A stretch of 64,000 nucleotides of DNA from Methyloceanibacter stevinii (GTDB lineage: Bacteria; Pseudomonadota; Alphaproteobacteria; Rhizobiales; Methyloligellaceae). Both the position numbers and the translations under genes were made by a program. The stretch lies in contig NZ_LPWE01000004.1 in NCBI RefSeq assembly GCF_001723355.1, forward strand, positions 91,118 through 155,117. The letters are read 5' to 3'. Below the pieces are notes generated by a model. It was not told the origin of the DNA, did no database searches, and saw only the letters and a program-made list of their open reading frames with translations. This document shows positions 27,159-36,158 of this stretch, one piece after another. Positions within the stretch are counted from its first letter, which is position 1. Each line of letters starts with the position of its first letter.

Positions 27159-28421
27159 ATGCGGTTGAAGAGGGGAGTTACGACCATCAAGAAGCTACTG
27201 TTCTTCACGGCTAGCATGAGCATCATCGCGCTCGGCGCGGTTTGGATGATGCTGTTCAACGAGCCGATCGCCGACACGATGACGAAGGCGCCCCCGCCCA
27301 AGAAGCGGGCGCTGGCCTATGAGCAGGCGCTCGCGGCCAAGATCGAAGAGGAGGCCGAGGCCTCCAAGACCAAATCGCAGCCCAAGGCCAAAGACGCCGC
27401 CAAGTCCGATGGGGCCGCCAAGAAGGCCGCCGCGCCCAAGGACACCGGCGGAAATGCGCCGGCGCCCGACCAGCAGGCCGCGGCCGTGCCGCAGCCGGGT
27501 CAGGATCAGCCTGCGCCGCAGCAATTGCCCTGGCTGACCGAACAAGGCGAAAGCGTCGTCGAGGCACCGGGACCCGGAGCCGGGCCCAACGGTCCGCCGC
27601 AGGATTTCTTCAACGCGCCGCAACAGGATCCCAATGCTCAGGGCCAGGCTTACGGCCAGAACCAGCCTTCCGGTCAGAGCCAGCCCTACGGTCAGCAAGA
27701 GCAGCCCTATGGTCAGGGCCAGCCCTATGACCGGACAGCATCGGTCAACCCCAATATGAATGGCGGGCAAGACCCTTATGGATCCGGCGGCCAGCAGCAG
27801 GCTTATCCGGCCTATCCGGGGCAGGCTCAGCCGGGCGCCCAAGGCCAGTATCCCCAGGCCCAATATCCTCAGGGTCAGTACCCGCAACAGGGTCAGCCTC
27901 CGCAGGGCCAGTACCCGCAACAAGGGCAGTACCCGCAAGGACAGTACCCTCAAGGTCAGATCCCGCCGGGGCAGTACCAGCAAGGCCAGTACCCTCAGGG
28001 TCAGTATCCCCAAGGGCAGTCTCCTCAGGGTCAGTATCCTCAAGGCCAGAACCCGCAACAGGGTCAGCAGCCTGGCTACGGCGGGGGCCCCTACGGTCAG
28101 CCGCAAGAGGAGTGGGCGAAGATCATCGTGTCGGGTTCGGGCATGCGCCTGACGGCATCCGAGGACTCGCCCGTGCTGTTCGCTTTTCCCTATGGGCGTG
28201 ACTTGAAGGTTGTTTCCCGCAACGGGGAATGGGTCGAGGTGACCGATCCCAACAGCAACGCCAAGGGCTGGATCCAGGCCTACGCGCTGGGCCCGTCTGC
28301 GGGTCCGCAGCAATATGGTCAGGCGGGCGGCTACTACGAGGAGCAACCGCAGCAACAGACGCGCCGTCCCCTCGGCCGCGGCGGCTTTGCGGACATCATC
28401 AACCGCGCCTTCGGCAACTGA
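27159..28421 (+). CDS. Membrane-anchored SH3-domain protein with a long Gln/Pro/Tyr repeat
   Basis: 420 residues. A short N-terminal hydrophobic anchor ([20 protein letters not shown]) is followed by a lysine- and alanine-rich stretch, then about 150 residues of low complexity built on GQYPQ, and a C-terminal bacterial SH3 domain: [35 protein letters not shown] and GWIQAYAL. Bacterial SH3 domains bind peptidoglycan or peptides; the repeat region is probably disordered and periplasmic. The start is uncertain: ATG 27159 is used, but the best ribosome site (AGGGGAG) sits before an ATC codon at 27186, which may hide a base error. Confidence 0.8.
   Translation: MRLKRGVTTIKKLLFFTASMSIIALGAVWMMLFNEPIADTMTKAPPPKKRALAYEQALAAKIEEEAEASKTKSQPKAKDAAKSDGAAKKAAAPKDTGGNAPAPDQQAAAVPQPGQDQPAPQQLPWLTEQGESVVEAPGPGAGPNGPPQDFFNAPQQDPNAQGQAYGQNQPSGQSQPYGQQEQPYGQGQPYDRTASVNPNMNGGQDPYGSGGQQQAYPAYPGQAQPGAQGQYPQAQYPQGQYPQQGQPPQGQYPQQGQYPQGQYPQGQIPPGQYQQGQYPQGQYPQGQSPQGQYPQGQNPQQGQQPGYGGGPYGQPQEEWAKIIVSGSGMRLTASEDSPVLFAFPYGRDLKVVSRNGEWVEVTDPNSNAKGWIQAYALGPSAGPQQYGQAGGYYEEQPQQQTRRPLGRGGFADIINRAFGN
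27840..28080 (+). repeat. GQYPQ-type coding repeat
   Basis: About 16 copies of a five-codon unit reading GQYPQ with variants ([17 protein letters not shown]) in the SH3 gene. At DNA level the unit is close to CAGGGTCAGTAYCC; synonymous changes between copies suggest the array is old rather than a recent expansion. Confidence 0.8.
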
Positions 28422-28425
28422 TCTA

Positions 28426-28981
28426 GCTTCGCGCTTTACGCCGAGTGAGACGGTCAGCAACCGGCATGGGGATGCATGCGGGTTGCGCCATGCGTGGCGC
28501 TGCCCGTTGAGCACCACGCTGTCGCCGGTGCCGACCGCGACGGGTTCGCCCCCATCGAGCGTGAGCAGGCACGCGCCTTCCGTCACATAGATCAGATCGA
28601 TCGTGTCGTCCGGTGCATGCCGGGTTTCTTCGGGTCCATGGTTTGGATGAGGCCGGGCAGGCGGGTTTCGGTCTCTTTCAGAGCCTGCTTCATATCCGGA
28701 GGCGGCGCTGCGTTCTCATTCTCCGGCGGTAGTTCGATGAGCTCGAAGCGGAAGCCGCCGGCGGGCGGAAACCAGGTGCGGAAGGGCGGCTCGTCTCCGT
28801 TGTCGGGAAGCGCGGGGAGCACATCCGCGCCCCACAGGCTGAAGAACTTCGCGCCCGGCATGAGCGGCGTCTCGATCGCGGGGACATCGCCGTCGCTCGC
28901 GAACACCGGCTCACCGTTTTGGCCCTCGCCCGTCACGATGCGCCGGACAGACGAACTTTCGGCGTCGTTTGTCTCAGCCAT
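28426..28981 (-). CDS. Cupin domain protein, frameshifted
   Basis: About 185 residues if one base near 28631 and another close to the 3' end are restored. Start MAETNDAESSSVRRIVTGEG, then FFSLWGADVLPALPDNG, FRFELIELPPE and, after the break, HAPDDTIDLIYVTEGACLLTLDGGE and SVVLNGQRHAWRN, the two cupin motifs with metal-ligand histidines. This layout resembles one-domain cupins often annotated near oxidoreductases. The frame change is at a CCGGAAG read as CCGAAG. The exact C-terminus is unsure; the stop at 28426-28428 is the first in the inferred frame. Confidence 0.75.
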
Positions 28982-29017
28982 GGGCGGTCTCGGTCCGGTG
29001 GGGCATTGTCCGATGAG

Positions 29018-29389
29018 TCATGTCGCTCGTTTCCGGGCTGTCTTCTTGCGCGCGGGCTTCTTCGCCGCGCAGGCAATCGCATGAGCCGCGCGGGCCCACG
29101 TGGTGAGTTCGTCCGGGTCTTCCAGCAGGCGCGGCGGCACCTCCCAATAGGACATGGAGATCGGTTTTCCGCCCTTGGCCGTATAGGTGAAGGCTTGCAT
29201 GCCCTCGGCCTCGAAGGCGGGTGCTGTCGTATCGTCGGCTTTCAGATAGAGCGTGTCGTCGGCGATGAGTCCGAACATCACGTTGTCCGCATACACGCCG
29301 GCCCCGCCGAACATGCGGCGAATGGCGACGGGTCCGAAGCCCGCGAGCTGATCCTTGAGGAATTCCTGGAAGCCTTCGGACGCGCTCAT
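29018..29389 (-). CDS. TfoX/Sxy N-terminal domain protein
   Basis: 123 residues. FQEFLKDQLAGFGPVAIRRMFGGAGVYADN and FGLIADDTLYLKADD match the TfoX N-terminal domain, and SYWEVPPRLLEDPDEL the following helices. Standalone TfoX-N proteins are common; competence function is not implied. The tail is lysine- and arginine-rich (AKKPARKKTARKR), which suggests nucleic-acid contact. It ends 36 bases before the cupin gene start on the same strand. Confidence 0.87.
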   Translation of the reverse strand: MSASEGFQEFLKDQLAGFGPVAIRRMFGGAGVYADNVMFGLIADDTLYLKADDTTAPAFEAEGMQAFTYTAKGGKPISMSYWEVPPRLLEDPDELTTWARAAHAIACAAKKPARKKTARKRAT

Positions 29390-29407
29390 CCGATCATCCG
29401 GCTACCT

Positions 29408-31332
29408 TTAAGCCGCCGGCGCTTTCTCGCCTGCCGAGCTGCTCTCGTTGGCCGCATCCGGCGCGGCGAAGCTCGCGTTCTGCTTCATGGTCAGTTTCGG
29501 CTGACCCTTGCCGTTGGCCTTCGCGGTACCGTTGCCCTTCGCGGCGCCGTTGGCCTGGACGCTGGCCTTGTTGGCGACGCGCAATTCGCGTTCCACCGCG
29601 ACCCGCGCGGCCTCGTTCTGGTTGTAGAGGCCCATATGCTCGGAGTCCTCTTCGGCGACCGCCGTCAGGGCCTGATCCTTATAGTCCGCGGCATGCGGGT
29701 CCGCCTCGATCATCTTGACGATGCGTTTCAGGTCCCACCAGCTCTTGCCGAGCATGGTCGCTTTGCGGGCGATCTCGGCCCCGTATTTGGCGTAGAACGT
29801 AATCGGGTTCTCGATCGGCAGGCCGGAGCGCCGATGCTTCCGGTGCTTGATGCGGAAGACGCCCCATTGCAGCGGGTGCAAGCCCTCGACTGGGACGGAG
29901 TTTTTGAACCAGAACAGCACCGGCATCAACGAACGGATATTGACGCCACTGGCATAGGCGCGCCGCAGGACCGTCTCGAGGTGATCGTTGGCGTAGAAAA
30001 TCCGCCACGCGGATTCGTAAGCGCCCTGCCATTCCTCCTTCGTCATCCTCTCGTGACCCGTGACCACGTGCTCCAGCTCGTACTTGTTCATGTCGGGGTC
30101 CATCCAGACCCCCTTTTCGGTCAGCACCTTGTGGTCTTCGGAGCCGGGCAGGGGCGTCAGAATGAAGAACTCCAGCATGTCGAGCGGCAGCTCCTGCTTG
30201 ATGATCTCCAGATCCTGCTTGATCGATTCCGGCGTGTCGTTCGGGAAGCCAGAATATAGCCGGCGAAGGTCATGATGCCGACGCGCTTCCAGTCGAGCAG
30301 CATCTTCCGGTACTCGGTGATCTTGTTCTGGCGCTTCTTGGCGGCCAGCAGGTTTGCCGGGTTGATGTTCTCAAGCCCGATGAAGACGCGGGTTACGCCG
30401 GCACGCTTTGACTTCTCGATGAAGTTCGGAATCTTGTGGCACAGCGTGTCGACCTGGATCATGAAGCGGACGTCCATGCCGTCCTCTTCGCGCAGCTTGA
30501 TGATGCGGTCGTAGATCGCTTCCCAGTCCTTGTTGCGCGCGAAATTATCGTCGGTGATGAAGAACCGGTTCACGCCCTGCTCGTAATTGAGGCGCAGAAT
30601 CTTCTCGATAGAATCGGGTGTGCGGTAGCGTGACTTGCGTCCCTGCACATTAATGATCGTGCAGAAGGAGCACTGGAAGGGGCAGCCCCGGCCAGCATCG
30701 AAGCTCGTGAAGTTCCCGACCGTACGCTCCACGAATTCGTAAGGAAGAAAGGGCGGCGCCGGCACGTTGGCCAGGCACGGCAATTCCTCGGTCATGTGGT
30801 TGTAGATGGGCTGCAGATTGTGTGCGGCCGCGTCACGGATCACCGTGTCCATGTGCTCTTCGGCTTCGCCGGCAAAGATGGACACGCCGAGCTCCTGCGC
30901 GGCTTTGATGTCGTCGGGCAGTTCCGGCAGCATCGAGAGGCAGCCCGAAACGTGGAAGCCGCCGATCATGACTTGAATGCCTTCGGCCAGGAACGGCCGG
31001 GCGATGTCGACAGAGCGCGGGAATTCGTTCGACTGGACGCCGACGATGCCCACAAGACCTTCGCCGCCGTTGTCCTTGATCAACTTGATGAGCTCGTCGA
31101 ACCTGACGCGCTTGTTGGTCTCGTCGATGGCCGTGACGTCAATGGGGAGATCGGGGCCGAGCACACCGCGTTCGGCGGCTTCTTGAGCCAGGCTGTAGAC
31201 GGCGGCAAGGGAGTTGGACGGCATCGTGGACTTGAGCCACTGCACCACATACCCGTCCTCATCGTAATGAGACGGTTTGATCAGGATGAATTGGAAACGC
31301 CGGCCGTTGCTCATCCGTGTTGAGTCTGTCAT
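29408..31332 (-). CDS. B12-binding-type radical SAM protein, one frameshift
   Basis: 641 residues after restoring one base near 30250. An N-terminal cobalamin-binding-like Rossmann domain (GLVGIVGVQSNEFPRSVDIA, IQVMIGGFHVSG) is followed by a radical SAM core with the cluster motif GCPFQCSFCT (CxxxCxxC), FFITDDNFARN and VFIGLENINPANLLA. A long C-terminal region ends in an alanine/asparagine/glycine-rich tail (about 40 residues). The domain order resembles methyl- or ring-modifying radical SAM enzymes, but the substrate is unknown. The break lies where CTGGGCTTCC is read CTGGCTTCC. It stands alone between TfoX and DUF1622 genes. Confidence 0.87.
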
Positions 31333-31540
31333 CCCTCAATCCCGTGAAGCGCCGTCCCCCAAGCACCGGGGAACTCAAGTCTTTGGGCAACTTCGGAAAT
31401 TCGCGCCCTGGCCTTGTGACGCGTCTATCCCCCAATTCCGCCCGAAATTTGGCCAATCGGGCAGCCGCACGCCGCAATCACCGTGCGGTGCGATAAAATC
31501 CCTGCCACTCAAACATAAATTGGCCCGGTGGTCCAACGGA

Positions 31541-31966
31541 TTAGGGGGAAGCGGGGCCAGGGGTCTGATTCTGGGGCGAATTGTCCTGCGGGTCCCGTTC
31601 CAGCTTGGTAAAGGCGGCGATGTCCTTGGCCAGAAAGTAGTTCAGCATGGTCCGGACCACGGCGATCACGGCAAGCTTCCAGATATCGTCCCAGGTGGGG
31701 GCGACAGCCGTGCGGACGATGTCAGCGGCGAGGGCGAATTCGAGCGCGAGCAGGATCCAGGTGGCGAACTTCAGCCAGATTTCCCGGCCGCGAAGGCTAT
31801 CCGCCGTGCCGGAGACGATCGCCCGGAACAGGCCGATGACCGCTTGCGCCGATCCGAATGCCACGACGAACACCGCGCCGAACTCGACGCCGAGCGCCAC
31901 GTAATTCGCGATTGCGTTGAAGCTTTCCTCGAGCGGAATGATGGCGCCCTCCCGGTCCGTCTCCAA
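31541..31966 (-). CDS. DUF1622 family membrane protein
   Basis: 141 residues with three hydrophobic stretches (YVALGVEFGAVFVVAFGSAQAV, IWLKFATWILLALEFALAADI, LAVIAVVRTMLNYFL). The LEFALAADIVRT block is typical of DUF1622, small inner-membrane proteins of unknown function. The tail is polar and proline-rich. Transcribed in the same direction as the flanking genes but with its own gap on both sides. Confidence 0.82.
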   Translation of the reverse strand: METDREGAIIPLEESFNAIANYVALGVEFGAVFVVAFGSAQAVIGLFRAIVSGTADSLRGREIWLKFATWILLALEFALAADIVRTAVAPTWDDIWKLAVIAVVRTMLNYFLAKDIAAFTKLERDPQDNSPQNQTPGPASP

Positions 31967-32021
31967 CGGAGACTAAGCCGATTCGGGCTGCGTCTTACAG
32001 CGCGGGGAGCAACGAGGGAGA

Positions 32022-32410
32022 CTAAAGCTCCCCGGTCAGGAACTGGGCGCGGCCGAGGCCGAAGGACCAGTCCTCGTCCGTGTTCTCGACGATCGAGACC
32101 ATCACGTCGGAGGGAGCAATGCCGCAAGAGCGCTCCAGCTCCTCGCACAGGAGCCGGTAGAAGGCTTCCTTCTTCTCGCGCGTCCTCGGGCGGGAGATGA
32201 CCTGCACCATGACCACCTTGTCGGTGCGCTCGATGTCGAGGCCCGTGTCCTCGACGATCATGCGGCCGCGCTTGTGCTCCTGGACGATCTGATAGCGGTC
32301 GCGCTCCGGCACCTTGAAGGCGGCCAGCATCGCCCGGTGCGCCGCGTCGAGCAGCGTCTGGATTTCGTCGTCGGTGCGGCCTCGATGAGGTCAAAGCGGA
32401 GGAGGGGCAT
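32022..32410 (-). CDS. Tautomerase family protein, one frameshift
   Basis: 129 residues after restoring one base near 32381. The mature start is Pro after Met (MPLLRFDLIEG), the catalytic base of tautomerases. DRYQIVQEHKRGRMIVEDTGL and AFYRLLCEELERSCGI then IVENTDEDWSFGLGRAQFL fit the family of 4-oxalocrotonate tautomerase-like proteins of about 130 residues. The reaction is unknown. It starts four bases after the acyl-CoA ligase stop, so the two genes are probably one operon. Confidence 0.87.
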
Positions 32411-32414
32411 GGCG

Positions 32415-34046
32415 TCAAACGTCCTTGGCGAGTTCGCGCAGCTTGAATTTCTGGATCTTGCCGGTGGACGTTTTGGGCAGGTCCACGAAGACGACGTAGC
32501 GCGGGCATTTGAAGTGGGCCAGATGCTCGCGGCACCAGTCGACGATGTCCTTGGCTTCCGCCTTCGAGCCCTCGCGGAGTTCCACGAAGGCGCACGGCGT
32601 CTCACCCCATTTCGGATCGGGCTTGGCCACCACGGCGGCGCTTGCCACGTCGGGGTGCTTGTAGAGCGTGTCCTCGACCTCGATGGACGAGATGTTCTCG
32701 CCGCCCGAGATGATGATGTCCTTGGAGCGATCCTTCAGCTGGATGTATCCGTCCGGGTGCATGACGCCGAGGTCGCCGGAATGGAACCAGCCGCCGGCGA
32801 AGGCTTCCTTGGTGGCCTGCTCGTTCTTGAGATAGCCCTTCATGACGATATTGCCGCGGAACATGACCTCGCCGATTGTCTCGGCGTCCGCAGGCGTCTT
32901 CTCCATCGTGTCCGGGTCCATCACGGTCAGATCCTCGAGCGTGTGATAACGCACGCCCTGGCGGATGCGCTTCTTGGAGCGGTCATCGAAGGACAAGTCA
33001 TCCCAGGCCGGGCGCCAGGCATTGAGCGTGGCCGGGCCATAGGTCTCCGTCAGACCATAGAGATGGGTGAGGGCGAAGCCCGCCTCTTCCATGGCGGCCA
33101 TGACGGCGGCCGGCGGCGGCGCGGCGGCGTGGTTGAAGGCGACCTGGTGGTCGAAGTCGCGCCTCTCGTCGTCGGTCGCATTCAGCAGAACCGACATGAC
33201 AAAAGGCGCGCCCGACAGGTGGGTGACCTTGTGGTCGGCGATGGCGTCGTACATAGGCTTGGCCCGGACCGCGCGCAGGCACACATGGGTGCCCGCCACC
33301 ATGCTGAGCGACCAGGGGAAGCACCAGCCGTTGCAGTGGAACATCGGCAATGTCCACAGATAGACCGGGTGCTGACCCATGCCCGTGGCGATGGTGTTGC
33401 CGTAGCACATCATGGCCGCGCCGCGATGATGATAGACGACGCCTTTCGGGTTACCGGTGGTGCCGCTGGTATAGTTCAGCGAGATGGCGTTCCACTCGTC
33501 CGACGGCATGGCCCAAGCGTAGTGGGTATCGCCCTCCGAGACGAAATCCTCGTAGTCGAGATCGCCGAGCCGCGTTCCCGGTTCGCCGAGTTCCTTGTCC
33601 TCGTAGTCGATCAGGAGCGGCTTTACCTTTGCGAGACTGAGGGCCTCTTTCATCACGGCCCCGAACTCCGTGTCGCAGATGATGACCTTGGCCTCGGCGT
33701 GATCGAGCATGAAGGCGATGTTGGCCGCATCCAGCCGTGTGTTGACCGAGTGCAGGACTGCGCCCGTCATCGGCACGCCGTAGTGCGCTTCGAGCATCGA
33801 GGGCGTGTTGGACAGCATCACAGAGACGGTGTCGCCAACGCCGATGCCGCGCGTCGCGAGCGCGGAGGCGAGCTGGCGCGCGCGGGCGTAAAAGGTCTCG
33901 TAGGAGATGTGTGCGTCGCCATGAATGATGGCGGTATGGTCGGGATAAACGGCGGCGGCCCGCTCCAGGAATACGAGCGGCGTCAGCGGCTGATAGTTCG
34001 CGGGCGTCTTGCCGAGCCCGGCGTCATACGGATTTGTCATGGTCAT
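32415..34046 (-). CDS. Acyl-CoA synthetase (AMP-forming ligase)
   Basis: 543 residues, intact. The ANL superfamily signature YTSGTTGNPKGVVYHH binds ATP; further motifs are HLYGLTETYGPATLN, GWFHSGDLGVMHPDGYI, the hinge DRSKDIIISGGENIS and the catalytic lysine block STGKIQKFKLREL. This subgroup activates medium-chain or methylthio fatty acids in alphaproteobacteria; which substrate applies is not visible. Start ATG 34046; an ATG two codons downstream is equally possible. Followed by the tautomerase gene. Confidence 0.93.
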   Translation of the reverse strand: MTMTNPYDAGLGKTPANYQPLTPLVFLERAAAVYPDHTAIIHGDAHISYETFYARARQLASALATRGIGVGDTVSVMLSNTPSMLEAHYGVPMTGAVLHSVNTRLDAANIAFMLDHAEAKVIICDTEFGAVMKEALSLAKVKPLLIDYEDKELGEPGTRLGDLDYEDFVSEGDTHYAWAMPSDEWNAISLNYTSGTTGNPKGVVYHHRGAAMMCYGNTIATGMGQHPVYLWTLPMFHCNGWCFPWSLSMVAGTHVCLRAVRAKPMYDAIADHKVTHLSGAPFVMSVLLNATDDERRDFDHQVAFNHAAAPPPAAVMAAMEEAGFALTHLYGLTETYGPATLNAWRPAWDDLSFDDRSKKRIRQGVRYHTLEDLTVMDPDTMEKTPADAETIGEVMFRGNIVMKGYLKNEQATKEAFAGGWFHSGDLGVMHPDGYIQLKDRSKDIIISGGENISSIEVEDTLYKHPDVASAAVVAKPDPKWGETPCAFVELREGSKAEAKDIVDWCREHLAHFKCPRYVVFVDLPKTSTGKIQKFKLRELAKDV

Positions 34047-34182
34047 CGTGGATTGGGTGCGTTTGGTTGCCGCACCCTAGCCACGGGGACCGGATGAATC
34101 AATTCCTCGTTATGGGCCGCCGGCAAAAAAATGCGCTCCGTGGACGGCGAGGTCCACGCGGTGCAGCCCGGTAGCCTCAGCG

Positions 34183-34278
34183 CTAGCTGGAGCGGTGCGA
34201 GTAGATGGCGAGCGTGATCCCGAATGCGCAGAACGCAACGATGATCAGGGCCAGAACGCCCATTTCGGTCGGGCTCAT
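34183..34278 (-). CDS. Single-helix membrane microprotein, 31 residues
   Basis: MSPTEMGVLALIIVAFCAFG followed by ITLAIYSHRSS: one hydrophobic helix with a short polar head and a basic tail. GGGAGG lies six bases before ATG 34278, a strong ribosome site in otherwise empty sequence upstream of the ligase. No function is known to me. It sits between the ligase start and trcR with about 136 and 153 bases on either side. Confidence 0.65.
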   Translation of the reverse strand: MSPTEMGVLALIIVAFCAFGITLAIYSHRSS

Positions 34279-34431
34279 GAAGACCTCCCTTTCATCAAGA
34301 GCGACGAAGGGCATGCTCGCGTCAGAGTGGTATCGCGGCCTTGAGGGAGATCAAGCCTGGGTCGGGAGCGCGCAGACAGTCAGACGGCGGACGGGCTTGT
34401 GCGTTCGCGCTGCCCGCCCGGATCGTTGCAA

Positions 34432-35327
34432 TCAGCCGTCGGACGAGTCCTTGTCCTCCGTGCCCTCAGCTTCCGTGGTCTCACCCTCGGTGCTCTCGGC
34501 TTCCGTGCTCTCGGCTTCGGTGCTCTCGCCTTCGACCTTCAGGTCCTTGAGCTTGGCGAAGACCGATTCCGCGTCCGGCGTCTCCTCGACCTGCTCGGGT
34601 GCCGCCATGGCGTCACGGGCCTCTTGTGCCAGCGAAGAGGCCATGTCGTCCTCCGACGGCTGGGGCGGAGCGAACGGGTTGGGGCCCTCGCTTCCGCCGG
34701 TCTCGCGCCTTGGGTGTCCGTCAGACCGATCGTCTCCTCGGTCGGGATCAGGGAGCCGGCCTTCTCAGGCGCCTTTCCGGCCTTCTTCTGCTCGCGCTCA
34801 AGCCGCGCCGCAGCCCGCTTCACGGCGGCGTCGAGATCGATCTGCGAGCACAGACCGAGCGTGACCGGGTCCTGCGCGACGAGGTTCGGCGAATTCCAGT
34901 GGGTGCGTTCCTTGATGGCCTGGATCGTCGGCTTCGTGGTGCCCACGAGACGCATGATCTGGCTGTCCTTCAGCTCCGGATGGCTTTTCAGAAGCCATAG
35001 AATGGCGTTGGGCCGATCCTGACGGCGCGACACCGGCGTATAGCGGGGTCCGCGCTTCGTCTTGACTTCGGGCACCTCGACCTTGGGCTCCAAGAGCTTC
35101 AGGCGATGCTTGGGATCCTCCTCGGCGATGTGGATCTCTTCGCGGGAGAGCTGGCTGGACGAGATCGGGTCCATGCCCTTGATGCCCTGCGCCACGTCGC
35201 CGTCGGCGATGCCCTTCACTTCCAGCACGTGCAGCTGGCAGAACTCGGCGATCTGCTCGAAGGTCAGCGACGTGTTGTCGACAAGCCAGACGGCCGTCGC
35301 CTTCGGCATCAATGGGGTGCGGTTCAT
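34432..35327 (-). CDS. trcR: Cell cycle transcriptional regulator TrcR (DUF1013), one frameshift
   Basis: 298 residues after restoring one base near 34713. The N-terminal two thirds match DUF1013: MPKATAVWLVDNTSLTFEQI, FCQLHVLEVKGIADGDVAQG, GMDPISSSQLSREEI and RPNAILWLLKSHPELKDSQI, then TTKPTIQAIKERTHWNSPN. The last part is acidic and ends in a run of TEAES/TEGE repeats. TrcR is named as a cell-cycle regulator in alphaproteobacteria; DNA-binding in this strain is inferred. Start ATG 35327 is used; a TTG four codons upstream and an ATG six codons downstream are alternatives. Confidence 0.9.
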
Positions 35328-35534
35328 AGTGACATTCAAACCTTGCTTAAAGGGGTTTCGTCGCGTCCCTCGCGTTTTTCAGCGAAAGAGCCAAACGTCC
35401 CAATGTGAGGGGAATGCATTCTATATAGGCGCACGGGCCCAAATAGGCAATCGGTTCCAGACGACGGCGCGCGGGCGCCCCGGAGGCCGGGACGCGCGGA
35501 ATTTCGTGTCCGCTAGCTTGCGTTTACGGCGTGC

Positions 35535-35942
35535 TCACTTCGCCAGGCAGGACACGGCCGCGCTTCCACCGGCAGCGGTGCTGCACCAGGCTTGGCTCGA
35601 ACCGCTGACCAGCGCCGCGCTCGGCTCGCTGCCGCCCTGGCACCAAGCCGCGATCAGGACTTCTTCGGCGCCGCATTTGGCGAATTGGCCTGGGCCGTCG
35701 GCCACGACCACGCGAATGTTGGCTTCCCCGGCGTCGCCCTTAGGCCCTGGCTCACCCTTCGGTCCAGGCTCGCCCTTTGGTCCCGCTGGTCCCGACTCGC
35801 CCTTCGGTCCGGCGTCGCCTTTGGGACCGGCCGCGCCCTGCTCGCCCTGAGGGCCAGGGTCGCCCTTCGGCGCTTGGGAATCGTTGCAGCCCGACAGCAG
35901 CAGGGCCGCCGCGCAGACAAATATCGTCGCAATCCTTGGCAT
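35535..35942 (-). CDS. Lipoprotein with a collagen-like Gly-X-Y region
   Basis: 135 residues. A lipobox (AALLLSGC) marks it as a lipoprotein. Residues about 26-72 are an uninterrupted collagen-like run of some 15 Gly-X-Y triplets of the KGDPGPQGEQGAAGPKG kind, with Pro and Lys-Gly-Asp/Glu preferences as in bacterial collagens. A C-terminal domain of about 60 residues with four cysteines follows. Surface or periplasmic trimer formation is inferred. Intergenic sequence on both sides is AT-richer than the surrounding genes. Confidence 0.85.
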   Translation of the reverse strand: MPRIATIFVCAAALLLSGCNDSQAPKGDPGPQGEQGAAGPKGDAGPKGESGPAGPKGEPGPKGEPGPKGDAGEANIRVVVADGPGQFAKCGAEEVLIAAWCQGGSEPSAALVSGSSQAWCSTAAGGSAAVSCLAK

Positions 35943-36158
35943 GCGTTGCCTCCCCGTTCTGTTATGTCAGCACAGGTCGGTGGCAGCCTGATCTGCGCTG
36001 TAGGTGCTTTATTATTTCCCCATTCAAAATATTCGTGAGGTTGCACCTGAATTTTTGTCGACTCTTGCTCCGTATAACACAAGAGCATCGGGCATGATTG
36101 GCCAATTATGTCTGGGAAATAGTTACTTACGGCCAAGGAAGACTGGGCGCAGCCGGCA

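Noticed and set aside
27195..28586. 463-codon open frame on the minus strand with leucine/arginine-rich product
   Set aside because: Most of it is antisense to the SH3 protein's repeat; only its first 60-70 codons are real, as the C-terminal part of the frameshifted cupin gene.
31500..31535. tRNA-like stretch GGTGGTCCAACGGATTAG
   Set aside because: No matching anticodon arm, T arm or acceptor stem could be formed around it.
32274..34097. 607-codon open frame on the plus strand
   Set aside because: It is the shadow of the acyl-CoA synthetase, which carries all ligase motifs on the other strand.
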